Source: Arenimonas sp. (GTDB taxonomy: Bacteria; Pseudomonadota; Alphaproteobacteria; Rhizobiales; Rhizobiaceae). From it: a stretch of 64,000 nt of DNA. A program made the position numbers and the translations under genes. The stretch covers positions 87,750-151,749 of the forward strand of contig JAIBEK010000031.1 in assembly GCA_019459145.1 (NCBI GenBank). Reading direction: 5' to 3'. The notes beneath the pieces were generated by a model, which worked only from the letters and a program-made list of their open reading frames with translations, made no database searches and was not told where the DNA came from. Positions 1 through 9,263 of this stretch are shown here, in pieces. Each line of letters begins with the position of its first letter. Position 1 is the stretch's first letter.

Positions 1-288
1 ATCCGCAAGATCGCCTCGGCGCTCACCGGTCTTTTCTCGCTCAGCTACCTGCAACTGCTGGGCCGGCATTCGCTGCAGATCTATGTCTGGCATGTGCTGA
101 TCGTCTACGGCGTCTTCTATCTGGACGGTCGCTTCGGCGCCTTCTCCGATGCGACGAAAACCGTCATCACCTTCGGCTCGCTGGCACTGCTCAGCCTGCC
201 CGCCCTGTGGCGCGAGCGCAATCGCACGAGCGCCGCGCCGGCACAGGCGCCGCGCAAGCTACCGGCGACCATGGAGGCCGCTACCTAA
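1..288 (+). CDS. opgC: OpgC-type acyltransferase, C-terminal fragment
   Basis: Only the last 95 codons are inside the window; the reading frame is open from base 1. The visible part contains the motif LLGRHSLQIYVWH, typical of the last membrane helices of OpgC, the integral membrane enzyme that succinylates osmoregulated periplasmic glucans (cyclic beta-glucans in rhizobia). A final helix (about residues 52-65 of the fragment) is followed by a short Pro/Ala/Arg-rich cytoplasmic tail ending in TAA. Because the N-terminal part is missing, membership of the wider acyltransferase-3 group cannot be excluded, but the His-Ser-Leu-Gln and Trp-His pattern favours OpgC. Confidence 0.72.
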   Translation: MRKIASALTGLFSLSYLQLLGRHSLQIYVWHVLIVYGVFYLDGRFGAFSDATKTVITFGSLALLSLPALWRERNRTSAAPAQAPRKLPATMEAAT

Positions 289-315
289 CTAACGGCACGA
301 AACTTCCAGACAACC

Positions 316-347
316 GAAAGGGCGGGACCGCGAGGCCCCGCCCTTTC
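316..347. terminator. Hairpin between convergent opgC and aatA
   Basis: An 11-bp perfect inverted repeat (GAAAGGGCGGG and CCCGCCCTTTC) with a 10-base loop lies between two convergent genes. T-tracts are poor on both sides, so it is probably a bidirectional terminator of modest strength. Confidence 0.6.
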
Positions 348-368
348 TCATTCAACTCATGTGTAGGC

Positions 369-2716
<2,348 letters not shown>

Positions 2717-2878
2717 TTAGCGCCTATCGAGACGGCATATGCCCAAGGCAGGGGCAAGCTCGACGCCCGCCTTGATATTGCCACAATAAATGCCGGGTGA
2801 AGCCGCAATTCGGTCCCCGTGAAGCCCATAAACAGGTCTTTTCTCCTCGGACTGACGATTGATTGCGAGGGAAGACCC

Positions 2879-3274
2879 ATGTTTCTGGACGACGATATTG
2901 CCAAAGCGCGTCCCTGGTTCGATCGGATCATCCAAGGTGGACGTCTCGCGCTTTTCGCCATGCTGGCGGCCGCAGTCCTGCTGATCGGTGTCGCTGCCGA
3001 TGCGCAGGCGGGAACCACCGCCGCTGCACCCGCGACGCAAACCCTCGCAACCGTCGACCCGATGACGACCGCCTCTACCCCCATCGTCGCGCCCCTGTTG
3101 ACCACCAGTCCCCTCCGGCTTCCCGTGCTGCAGACCGAGACGCTCGCCGACCGGTATATCCTGCTCGGCCTGATGATGCTGTGCTTCGCCGCCATGGCCG
3201 CCGGCAGCCTGGCGCTGTGGCGTAGCAGTTGGAAGGAATTGCTGAAAAGCCAGGCGAAGCGCCGTGACGCCTGA
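2879..3274 (+). CDS. Small membrane protein of unknown function
   Basis: A 131-residue protein not recognised. Start chosen at ATG 2879 because GAGGGAAG lies about 8 bases upstream; an upstream in-frame ATG at 2819 lacks this. It has a hydrophobic stretch at about residues 21-40 (ending in an Ala-Gly-rich turn), a Thr/Ala/Pro-rich middle (about 43-80) and a second hydrophobic segment at about 92-112, followed by a basic tail (KSQAKRRDA). The topology suggests an inner-membrane protein with a flexible periplasmic loop. It overlaps the next gene by 11 bases in another frame, so the two are likely coupled in translation. Confidence 0.62.
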   Translation: MFLDDDIAKARPWFDRIIQGGRLALFAMLAAAVLLIGVAADAQAGTTAAAPATQTLATVDPMTTASTPIVAPLLTTSPLRLPVLQTETLADRYILLGLMMLCFAAMAAGSLALWRSSWKELLKSQAKRRDA

Positions 3275-3473
3275 GCGCCCCTCGCTCTGGCGCCGTCTCG
3301 GCCCGGCCGAGCGGGCATTCGCCCTTCTGATCGTGGCCGTGGCGATCGGCGGCGTCCTTCTGATCGCCGATGGCCTCTACCTGAAAGCCAAAGCCGAGCA
3401 GTCCCCTGCCCTTCACTCGCTTCACGCGCCGGTCGCGAAAAGTGACGAGAACGGATCGATCGAAACGGCTTAG
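3264..3473 (+). CDS. Single-pass small membrane protein, coupled to upstream gene
   Basis: A 69-residue product starting at GTG 3264 inside the end of the preceding gene (11-base overlap, different frame). It has a basic N-terminus (SLWRRLGPAER), one membrane helix at about residues 17-37, then a hydrophilic C-terminus. There is no enzymatic motif. The overlap and the shared membrane character suggest a two-protein unit. Function unknown. Confidence 0.5.
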   Translation: MTPERPSLWRRLGPAERAFALLIVAVAIGGVLLIADGLYLKAKAEQSPALHSLHAPVAKSDENGSIETA

Positions 3474-3556
3474 TCCCGCTTTCACGTTCTTGTCAGCAGC
3501 ACTTGCCAAAGCGACCTCGCTCCCCAGATAGGTCGAAGACCACGGGAGATATCTAC

Positions 3557-4723
3557 ATGCCGAAACGCGAAGCAGCAGCAAACCCAGCATGCTCGATTTC
3601 ATCGACCGCCGTCTTCGGCCTGGCCTTGGCGCTGACGGCGGTTCCGGCCCTTGCAGCCGAGCGCATTGCCACCCAGAAGGTCGAGATCGAGGTCACCGAG
3701 ATTGTCGACGGTCTCGAGCACCCTTGGTCGGTGGAGGTCTTGCCCGACGGCGCCTATCTCGTCACCGAGCGGCCGGGTCGTCTGCGCGTGGTGCGCGACG
3801 GCACAGCATCGGCCCCGGTCGACGGATTGCCTGAGCTGTTCGTCGGCGGCCAGGGCGGCTTGCTCGACATTGCCCTGTCGACCGATTTCGCCGTGAGCCG
3901 TAAACTCTATTTCACCGCATCCGTGCCGGGAGAAGGTGGACAGGGCACAGCCCTATTCGCCGCCAGACTGTCAGACGACGAGACGAAACTGGAAGCCGTC
4001 GAACGGTTGTTCGCCATGAACCGTTTCACCGGCACCGGCCAGCACTTCGGCTCACGCATCGCGATCGGCGCGGATGGCACCTTGTTCTTCGGCATCGGCG
4101 ACCGGGGCGAGATGGACCGGGCCCAGGACCCGCAGGACCATGCCGGGTCCATCCTCCACGTCAATCCCGACGGCACGCCGGCGAGCGGCAATCCCTTCGC
4201 CGGCGGCGGCAAGGGTCAGCCGGAAATCTTCTCGACCGGGCACCGCAACCCCCAGGGCATCGTCATCGATCCCGCCGACGGCAGCCTTTTCACCGTCGAG
4301 CACGGCGCCCGCGGCGGCGACGAGATCAACACGCCCAAGGCGGCGAGCAATTACGGCTGGCCGATGATCTCCTACGGCAAGCATTATTCCGGCGCAGAAA
4401 TCGGCATCGGCAGTTCCGCCGAGGGTTATGAACAGCCCGTCCATTATTGGGACCCGTCGATCGCGCCCGGCGCCATCGACATCTATCGCGGCGCCATGTT
4501 CCCGGAATGGGATGGCGACTTCCTCGTCGCTGCCCTCAAGTATGAACTGCTGGCGCGCATCGAGCGTGACGAGAGCGGCGCGATTACCGGAGAGGAGCGC
4601 CTGCTGGAGGGCGCTTACGGCCGGCTTCGCGACGTGAAGGTTGCGCCGGACGGCGCAATCCTGCTGGTGACCGACGAGGTGGACGGCCAGTTGCTGCGCA
4701 TCAGCCGCGCCGCGGCGCCGTGA
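3557..4723 (+). CDS. PQQ-dependent aldose sugar dehydrogenase (YliI/Asd-like), secreted
   Basis: A 388-residue six-bladed beta-propeller protein of the soluble glucose/sorbosone dehydrogenase family. It has a signal peptide (hydrophobic core about residues 17-33, likely cleavage after ALA-AE). Family motifs are present: HPWSVEVLPDG, ERPGRLRV, VGGQGGLLDIAL, FGSRIAIG, GDRG with a nearby QDPQDHAG, the STGHRNPQG block, EHGARGGDEIN and NYGWPMISYGKHY. These supply the PQQ and calcium ligands in E. coli YliI, which oxidises aldoses in the periplasm. ATG 3557 has GGGAG about 9 bases upstream; the frame extends 18 codons further but would disrupt the signal peptide. No PQQ biosynthesis genes are in the window, so the cofactor must come from elsewhere. 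Confidence 0.88.
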   Translation: MPKREAAANPACSISSTAVFGLALALTAVPALAAERIATQKVEIEVTEIVDGLEHPWSVEVLPDGAYLVTERPGRLRVVRDGTASAPVDGLPELFVGGQGGLLDIALSTDFAVSRKLYFTASVPGEGGQGTALFAARLSDDETKLEAVERLFAMNRFTGTGQHFGSRIAIGADGTLFFGIGDRGEMDRAQDPQDHAGSILHVNPDGTPASGNPFAGGGKGQPEIFSTGHRNPQGIVIDPADGSLFTVEHGARGGDEINTPKAASNYGWPMISYGKHYSGAEIGIGSSAEGYEQPVHYWDPSIAPGAIDIYRGAMFPEWDGDFLVAALKYELLARIERDESGAITGEERLLEGAYGRLRDVKVAPDGAILLVTDEVDGQLLRISRAAAP

Positions 4724-4889
4724 GTTTCGAGCAATAGCCCGGCGCAGGGCTGAACACCACTCGAGGCCCCCAAAAGGTCCGGCGCCGGGACGAACACCTG
4801 GTGCCACGATCGACCTTGTCGAGACCGGACGCGCCTGATACCCGTCTTCGTCCCTCCCCTCGTTCCGTTCCGCTGCAAGCCGGTATCCC

Positions 4890-5801
4890 ATGTCTCGCAT
4901 TCAGGCCAATCTTCTCCTGCTGCTCGCCGCAGGCATCTGGGGCGGCGGCTTCGTCGCCCAGTCGGAAGCGATGGAATGGCTCGGGCCGAACTGGTTCAAT
5001 GCGCTGCGTTTTGCCCTGGCCACATTGGCCGTTCTGCCTTTTGCCCTGACCGAGAGCAAGCGTGCCGCCCGCCCACTGAGCCGCCGGGAATTGGGTTGGT
5101 TCCTGCTGGTCGGCCTCTCCCTGCTCGCCGCGCAGACCCTCCAGCAGATCGGCATCCAGTCGACCAGCGTGACCAATGCCAGCTTCCTGACAGGGCTCTA
5201 CGTCGTCCTCGTTCCGGTGATCGCGGTCGCCTTTCTTCGTCGCCGCCCGCACTGGATCATCTGGCCGGCGGCTTTGCTGACGGTCGTCGGCATCCTCCTG
5301 CTGAACGGCGGGTCGCTGTCTTCCCTTGGTGACGGCGATGTTCTCGTCATTCTCTGCGCGGCGTTCCTGGCGATACAGATCACGCTGACGCCGATCGCGG
5401 TCGGCATCAGCGAAAGGCCGCTGGCACTTGCCACCGTGCAGTTCGCCGTCTGCGCCGCAGGCGCCGGCCTTGCCGCCGCGGCCCTCGAACCAATCAGCTT
5501 GAGCGCCGTCGTCTCGGCCCTGCCGGAGATCCTCTATGGCGGCCTGCTCTCCTCCGGCGTCGCCTTCGTCCTGCAGATCATCGGCCAGCGCTACACGACC
5601 GCGTCGCAAGCCGCGATCTTCCTGTCCTCCGAGGCCCTGTTCGGCGCCTTGTTCGGTGCGGTCCTTCTGGCCGAAACCCTGCCCGCGATCGGCTATCTCG
5701 GCTGCGGCCTGATCTTCTCGGCCATGCTGCTCGTCGAACTGGTGCCAGAATTGACGCGGCGGCGCGCGTCGGCCGCACCCTGGCGCTTATTTCACCGATA
5801 G
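4890..5801 (+). CDS. DMT-superfamily (EamA) transporter
   Basis: A 303-residue inner-membrane protein with about ten hydrophobic helices in two homologous EamA halves (about residues 5-135 and 145-290). The first half begins with LLLLAAGIWGGGFVAQ and contains the characteristic WFNALRFALA and TSVTNASFLTGLYVVLVP segments; the second ends with the conserved QAAIFLSSEALFGALFGAVLL and GYLGCGLIFSAML. Members export or import small metabolites or amino acids; the substrate cannot be inferred. It follows the sugar dehydrogenase by 166 bases and is probably transcribed independently. Confidence 0.87.
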   Translation: MSRIQANLLLLLAAGIWGGGFVAQSEAMEWLGPNWFNALRFALATLAVLPFALTESKRAARPLSRRELGWFLLVGLSLLAAQTLQQIGIQSTSVTNASFLTGLYVVLVPVIAVAFLRRRPHWIIWPAALLTVVGILLLNGGSLSSLGDGDVLVILCAAFLAIQITLTPIAVGISERPLALATVQFAVCAAGAGLAAAALEPISLSAVVSALPEILYGGLLSSGVAFVLQIIGQRYTTASQAAIFLSSEALFGALFGAVLLAETLPAIGYLGCGLIFSAMLLVELVPELTRRRASAAPWRLFHR

Positions 5802-6077
5802 CGAAAATGCGCCAAACTTTTCCATTTCTGGGAAGGTTTCGACGCAAAAATTGCATTCACAGCGATGCCGGATATACTTGTTGGGGGAAACATTCCCCGT
5901 GCGGCCCGAATGGCCGCCTGCCCTCAATGGCGGTGGTCACCAGTGGCAAGGCGCCGTAAAACTTTCGCTTGCCAATCTTTGATAAACCAAGCAATCTTCG
6001 CGCGTTCGGGCAATTTTGCGAGCACGGGAAGACCTAATAATACATGCGCGCCGGATACGCGAATAGTTCCGGGCAGG

Positions 6078-6106
6078 TTGACATCTATAATTGCGAGTAT
6101 ACTCGC
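6078..6106 (+). promoter_or_regulatory. Candidate cspA promoter/operator: TTGACA, TATAAT and a perfect 14-bp palindrome
   Basis: TTGACA at 6078-6083, TATAAT at 6086-6091 and the perfect palindrome GCGAGTATACTCGC at 6093-6106 are packed within 29 bases. The TTGACA and TATAAT boxes are too close to work as one promoter; TATAAT may pair with a weaker upstream -35. The palindrome would then sit just at or after the start of transcription, as an operator would. Confidence 0.4.
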
Positions 6107-6199
6107 TTTTACGGTGATAATCTGCGGTAACAGGGGCCCCTTTCCTCAACCATCGAGAAATGCCTGTCGAACACCCGGTTTAAGGGTAACATTGCAATG

Positions 6200-6221
6200 C
6201 TGCCCCGCCGACACTGGGCAG
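6200..6221 (+). other. Leader hairpin directly before the cspA ribosome binding site
   Basis: CTGCCC (6200-6205) and GGGCAG (6216-6221) can pair with a 10-base loop, ending a few bases before the AAAGGA ribosome binding site. A temperature-sensitive role is inference by analogy with cold-shock mRNAs. Confidence 0.4.
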
Positions 6222-6240
6222 AGAGAAAAGGACCTGACGC

Positions 6241-6456
6241 ATGGCCGAGACTGGCATCGTAAAATTCTTCAATACCGACAAGGGCTTTGGCTTCATCAAG
6301 CCTGACAATGGCGGCGCAGACATCTTCGTGCATATTTCCGCCGTCCAGGCCTCCGGCCTGCAGGGGCTTTCTGAGAACCAGAAGGTCAGCTACGACACCG
6401 AACCGGATCGTCGCGGCAAGGGCCCTAAGGCCGTCAACCTGCAGATCGACGGCTGA
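6241..6456 (+). CDS. cspA: Cold-shock protein, CspA family
   Basis: A 71-residue single cold-shock (OB-fold) domain that binds single-stranded RNA or DNA and loosens mRNA structure. RNP1 (KGFGFIKP) and RNP2 (DIFVHIS) are both intact, preceded by GIVKFFNTDKG. The ribosome binding site AAAGGA lies 8 bases before ATG. It is monocistronic: a long leader precedes it and a strong terminator follows within 60 bases. The name is given by family; rhizobia carry several cspA paralogues and the exact paralogue is not resolved. Confidence 0.95.
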   Translation: MAETGIVKFFNTDKGFGFIKPDNGGADIFVHISAVQASGLQGLSENQKVSYDTEPDRRGKGPKAVNLQIDG

Positions 6457-6487
6457 TCTTCCGTTCGCTTCTTCATACGCATTGCTG

Positions 6488-6511
6488 CCCGGCAGGTTTG
6501 CCGGGTTTTTT
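6488..6511 (+). terminator. Rho-independent terminator of cspA
   Basis: A 7-bp stem (CCCGGCA and TGCCGGG) with a 4-base loop is followed by six T residues. Confidence 0.9.
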
Positions 6512-6605
6512 CGTTCAGGCTGCGTTCAGCCTGTGGCCCCTACCCTGCCGTCATTGATCGTTAAACAACGACCGACCCCATTGCAGGCCACAGGAAGGCA
6601 GAGCC

Positions 6606-7034
6606 ATGAAGAAGATCGCAAAATTTTCCCTGCTGGCGGCGGTGATCGCCGTCGCACCGCTCGCAGCATCGTCGCAGGCCATGGCAGGCGACTATTATCG
6701 CCGCCACCACGACCGGGACATGCTGGCCGCCGGTGCGATCGGCCTGGCCGCTGGCCTGGTCACCGGCTCGGTCATCGCCAGCCAGCCGCGCACCGTCTAT
6801 GTCGAACCCGAGCCGATGTATATGGAGCCCGCCCCGCGTCGCATCTATGTCGAGCCGGAACCCGTTTATGTCGACGAATACCCGCCGGCACCGCAGCCGG
6901 TCTACCGCGCAGCCGTGGAGCCGTGGTCGCCGGAATGGTACGACTATTGCTCGACCCGCTACCGCAGCTTCAATGCCCGCTCCGGCACCTATGTCGGCTA
7001 TGACGGCCGCTCACACTTCTGCACCGCCGGCTGA
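6606..7034 (+). CDS. BA14K family secreted protein
   Basis: A 142-residue protein with a signal peptide (KIAKFSLLAAVIAVAPLAA core, predicted cleavage after AMA-GDYY). A short hydrophobic segment (about residues 39-55) is followed by a Pro/Glu/Tyr-rich spacer with YVEPEP-like repeats (about 61-95), then the C-terminal BA14K block: CSTRYRSFNARSGTYVGYDG ending in a cysteine. This block is named from a Brucella 14-kDa immunoreactive, lectin-like protein; rhizobia have several copies. A cell-surface role is likely but the molecular function is not established. The gene stands alone, with its own terminator. Confidence 0.85.
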   Translation: MKKIAKFSLLAAVIAVAPLAASSQAMAGDYYRRHHDRDMLAAGAIGLAAGLVTGSVIASQPRTVYVEPEPMYMEPAPRRIYVEPEPVYVDEYPPAPQPVYRAAVEPWSPEWYDYCSTRYRSFNARSGTYVGYDGRSHFCTAG

Positions 7035-7057
7035 TCCGGCCCGCTTGCCGAACGGAT

Positions 7058-7090
7058 AAAAAATGCGCCGCATCGCCGGCGCATTTTTCG
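7058..7090. terminator. Bidirectional terminator between BA14K gene and MBL hydrolase
   Basis: An 8-bp stem (ATGCGCCG and CGGCGCAT) with a 6-base loop, flanked by A6 on the left and T5 on the right, serves both convergent genes. Confidence 0.9.
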
Positions 7091-7111
7091 TTTCGGCTTC
7101 AAGCCCTCGGT

Positions 7112-7759
7112 TCAGATTCCGCGCAGGAAGGGATTGGTCCGGCGCTCCTCGCCTATCCGGCCGCCCGGCCCGTGGCCGCAGATGAAGCCGACATCGTCGC
7201 CGAGCGGTAGAACCTTGTCGCGGATCGAGTCGAGCAGTGTCTGGTGATCGCCTCCCGGAAGATCCGTCCGGCCGATCGAGCCGGAAAACAAGACGTCGCC
7301 GAGATGAGCGAAGTTCTGCGCCCGATTGTAGAAGATCACATGTCCCGGCGCGTGTCCCGGGCAGTGGAACACCTCGAACTCATGCTCGCCGAACGAAACC
7401 CTGTCGCCCTCCTCCAGCCAGCGATCCGGCATCGCATTGCGCACCTTCATCGGCACGTTGAACATGACCGCCTGCTGCTCGAGTTTCTGCAGCAAGGGCA
7501 GATCATCCTTGTGCGGCCCGACGATCGGGATACCGAGCGCTTCCTTCAGTTCCTCGGCCCCACCGGCATGATCGATATGGCCATGGGTCAGCCAGATCTC
7601 CTTCAGCGTAATGCCGTTTTCCTTCAACGTCTGCAGGATCACGTCGACGTCGCCGCCCGGATCGACGATCACGCCCTCATGCGTATCGCTGTCGAACAGG
7701 ATCGTGCAGTTCTGCTGGAAAGGGGTGACCGGAATGATCCCGGCCTGCATCTGTCCCAT
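7112..7759 (-). CDS. Metallo-beta-lactamase-fold hydrolase, glyoxalase II-like
   Basis: A 215-residue cytoplasmic hydrolase. The metal motif THGHIDHAGG is intact, followed by the later histidines in HCPGHAPGH, the aspartate in LGDVLFSGSIGRTDLPGG and the terminal GHGPGGRIGEER. This is the YcbL-like short glyoxalase II group, which cleaves hydroxyacyl-glutathione thioesters. ATG 7759 is chosen because GAGGAA lies about 8 bases upstream; a second ATG three codons in is possible. It is divergent from petP across 252 bases. The exact thioester substrate is uncertain. Confidence 0.87.
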   Translation of the reverse strand: MGQMQAGIIPVTPFQQNCTILFDSDTHEGVIVDPGGDVDVILQTLKENGITLKEIWLTHGHIDHAGGAEELKEALGIPIVGPHKDDLPLLQKLEQQAVMFNVPMKVRNAMPDRWLEEGDRVSFGEHEFEVFHCPGHAPGHVIFYNRAQNFAHLGDVLFSGSIGRTDLPGGDHQTLLDSIRDKVLPLGDDVGFICGHGPGGRIGEERRTNPFLRGI

Positions 7760-8011
7760 GGGTCGGTTCCTCGTTTTCGCGCCGGTTGCGCATAACATGT
7801 CCCCGACGAAACGCAAATGCGAACCGCCAGGTCGAGAAGCTGTGCGATCCCGGTAATTTCGTTGGAGTTTTTCCGCGTCTACGCTTAGTTTTGCGGCAAA
7901 ACGCGCGCTGGCTGACGGCCATGGCGCACGCATCGAAAATGACCGTCCCCCTGGTCGCGAAAGCTTCATGCCGCAGCGACAGGGAAGACCGCCAGCACAA
8001 GGGAATGCAAC

Positions 8012-8527
8012 GTGGCTCGACAGTCTGCGGGCAAGTCTGCCAGGAAGGAACTGCCGGGAATGCCGGTGGTCGACGACAAGACCATCGATTTCGAAACGAT
8101 CGAGCTTTTGTTCTTCGCCTATCGAGACTTCGTTTCCGATCCCGACGCGATCCTCGCCAAGATCGGCTATGGCCGCGCCCACCACCGCGTCGTCTACTTC
8201 GTCAGCCGCCGGCCGGGCATGACGGTCGCCGATCTTCTCGCCATCCTGCAGATCACCAAACAGAGCCTCGCCCGCGTGCTGAAGGAACTGATCGATTCCG
8301 GCTATATCCGCCAGATGGCCGGCCCCGCCGATCGTCGTCAGCGCCGACTCTATCCGACGCTCGCCGGCCGTGAACTGGCGCTCGCCCTGTCCGAACCGCA
8401 ATCGCGGCGCATCGCCGGGGCGATGGAAGGCTTCACGTCCGAAATGCGCGACGGCGTGCGCACCTTCCTCGAAAGAATGAGCCGGTCGGACGGCACGGGG
8501 CCAACGGACACGGCCGGAGCGGACTGA
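8012..8527 (+). CDS. petP: MarR-family regulator, PetP-like
   Basis: A 171-residue winged-helix regulator starting at GTG (AAGGGA about 7 bases upstream). The DNA-binding unit is at about residues 65-125: VADLLAILQITKQSLARVLKELIDSGYI, then the wing GPADRRQRRLYPTLAGREL with the DRR motif of MarR proteins. It is followed after one base by a PetR-type response regulator and then a sensor kinase. This matches the petP-petR pair first described next to the cytochrome bc1 operon of Rhodobacter capsulatus. The name rests on this context and is an inference. Confidence 0.8.
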   Translation: MARQSAGKSARKELPGMPVVDDKTIDFETIELLFFAYRDFVSDPDAILAKIGYGRAHHRVVYFVSRRPGMTVADLLAILQITKQSLARVLKELIDSGYIRQMAGPADRRQRRLYPTLAGRELALALSEPQSRRIAGAMEGFTSEMRDGVRTFLERMSRSDGTGPTDTAGAD

Positions 8528-8528
8528 C

Positions 8529-9230
8529 ATGGCGCGCAAGATCCTCATTGCCGATGATGCCCCCCATCTCCTCGTCGTCGACGACGACACCCGCATCCGT
8601 GACCTTCTGCAACGCTATCTCACCGAGCAGGGCTTTCGCGTCACCGTCGCCGCCGATGCAAGCGAAGCCCGCCGCAAGCTGGAGGGGCTGCATTTCGACC
8701 TGCTCGTGCTCGACGTGATGATGCCGGGCGAATCCGGCCTGTCGCTGACCCGCAGCCTTGCCGCCGACAAGAAGATCCCGGTCATCCTGCTGACCGCCCG
8801 TTCGGAGGCGGAATCGCGCATTGCCGGCCTTGAAGCCGGCGCCGACGACTATCTCGCCAAGCCGTTCGATCCGCGCGAACTGGTGTTGCGTATCAACAAC
8901 ATCCTCAAGCGCAGCCCCAATGCCGACCAGCCGAAGATCGAGCAGGTCATGTTCGGGCCATACAGTTTCTCGATCCTGCGCAAGGAACTGAAGCGCGGCG
9001 CGGAAGTGATCCGGCTCACCGATCGCGAGCAGGACATCATGCTTCTGTTCGCCACCCGCGCCGGCGACACCATTCCCCGCCAGGAACTGATCGGCAATGA
9101 CACCGAGGTGGGCGAGCGGACGATCGACGTGCAGATCAACCGGCTGCGCCGCAAGATCGAGGATGATCCGGCCAATCCCGTCTGGTTGCAGACCGTACGC
9201 GGCATCGGCTACCGGCTGAGCATGGACTAG
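8529..9230 (+). CDS. petR: OmpR-family response regulator, PetR-like
   Basis: A 233-residue two-domain regulator. The receiver (about residues 12-130) has the acidic pair in VVDDD, phosphoacceptor D62 in LLVLDVMMPG, the switch threonine in ILLTAR and the lysine in AKPFDP. A winged-helix effector (about 138-232) contains LTDREQDIMLLFA, the recognition helix region GERTIDVQINRLRRKIE and the terminal TVRGIGYRL. It lies one base after petP and 33 bases before an EnvZ-like kinase, its likely partner. In R. capsulatus PetR was reported to be needed for growth; whether it controls petABC here is unknown. Confidence 0.9.
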   Translation: MARKILIADDAPHLLVVDDDTRIRDLLQRYLTEQGFRVTVAADASEARRKLEGLHFDLLVLDVMMPGESGLSLTRSLAADKKIPVILLTARSEAESRIAGLEAGADDYLAKPFDPRELVLRINNILKRSPNADQPKIEQVMFGPYSFSILRKELKRGAEVIRLTDREQDIMLLFATRAGDTIPRQELIGNDTEVGERTIDVQINRLRRKIEDDPANPVWLQTVRGIGYRLSMD

Positions 9231-9263
9231 CGCCCGAGGCGCACCAAGGGAAAAGAAGGCGAA

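Larger units (their letters stand above)
5802..6240. other. Gap of 439 bases: cold-shock gene promoter and long leader
   Basis: No convincing gene. The segment is clearly more AT-rich than its neighbours. It contains a small hairpin near 5884-5898, a promoter-like and palindromic cluster near 6078-6106 and a hairpin just before the cspA ribosome binding site. Long structured leaders are usual for cold-shock genes. The open frame from 5865 that runs into cspA has no ribosome binding site and no protein-like composition. Confidence 0.6.

Noticed and set aside
3264..3473. Resemblance of the 69-residue protein to the N-terminal anchor of class GN sortases
   Set aside because: Only a short hydrophobic segment followed by AKA is shared. 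There is no catalytic Cys/Arg, the length is far too short and no sortase substrate is next to it.
5865..6305. A 146-codon frame running from the cspA leader into cspA
   Set aside because: No ribosome binding site and no protein-like pattern; it overlaps the cspA start in another frame.
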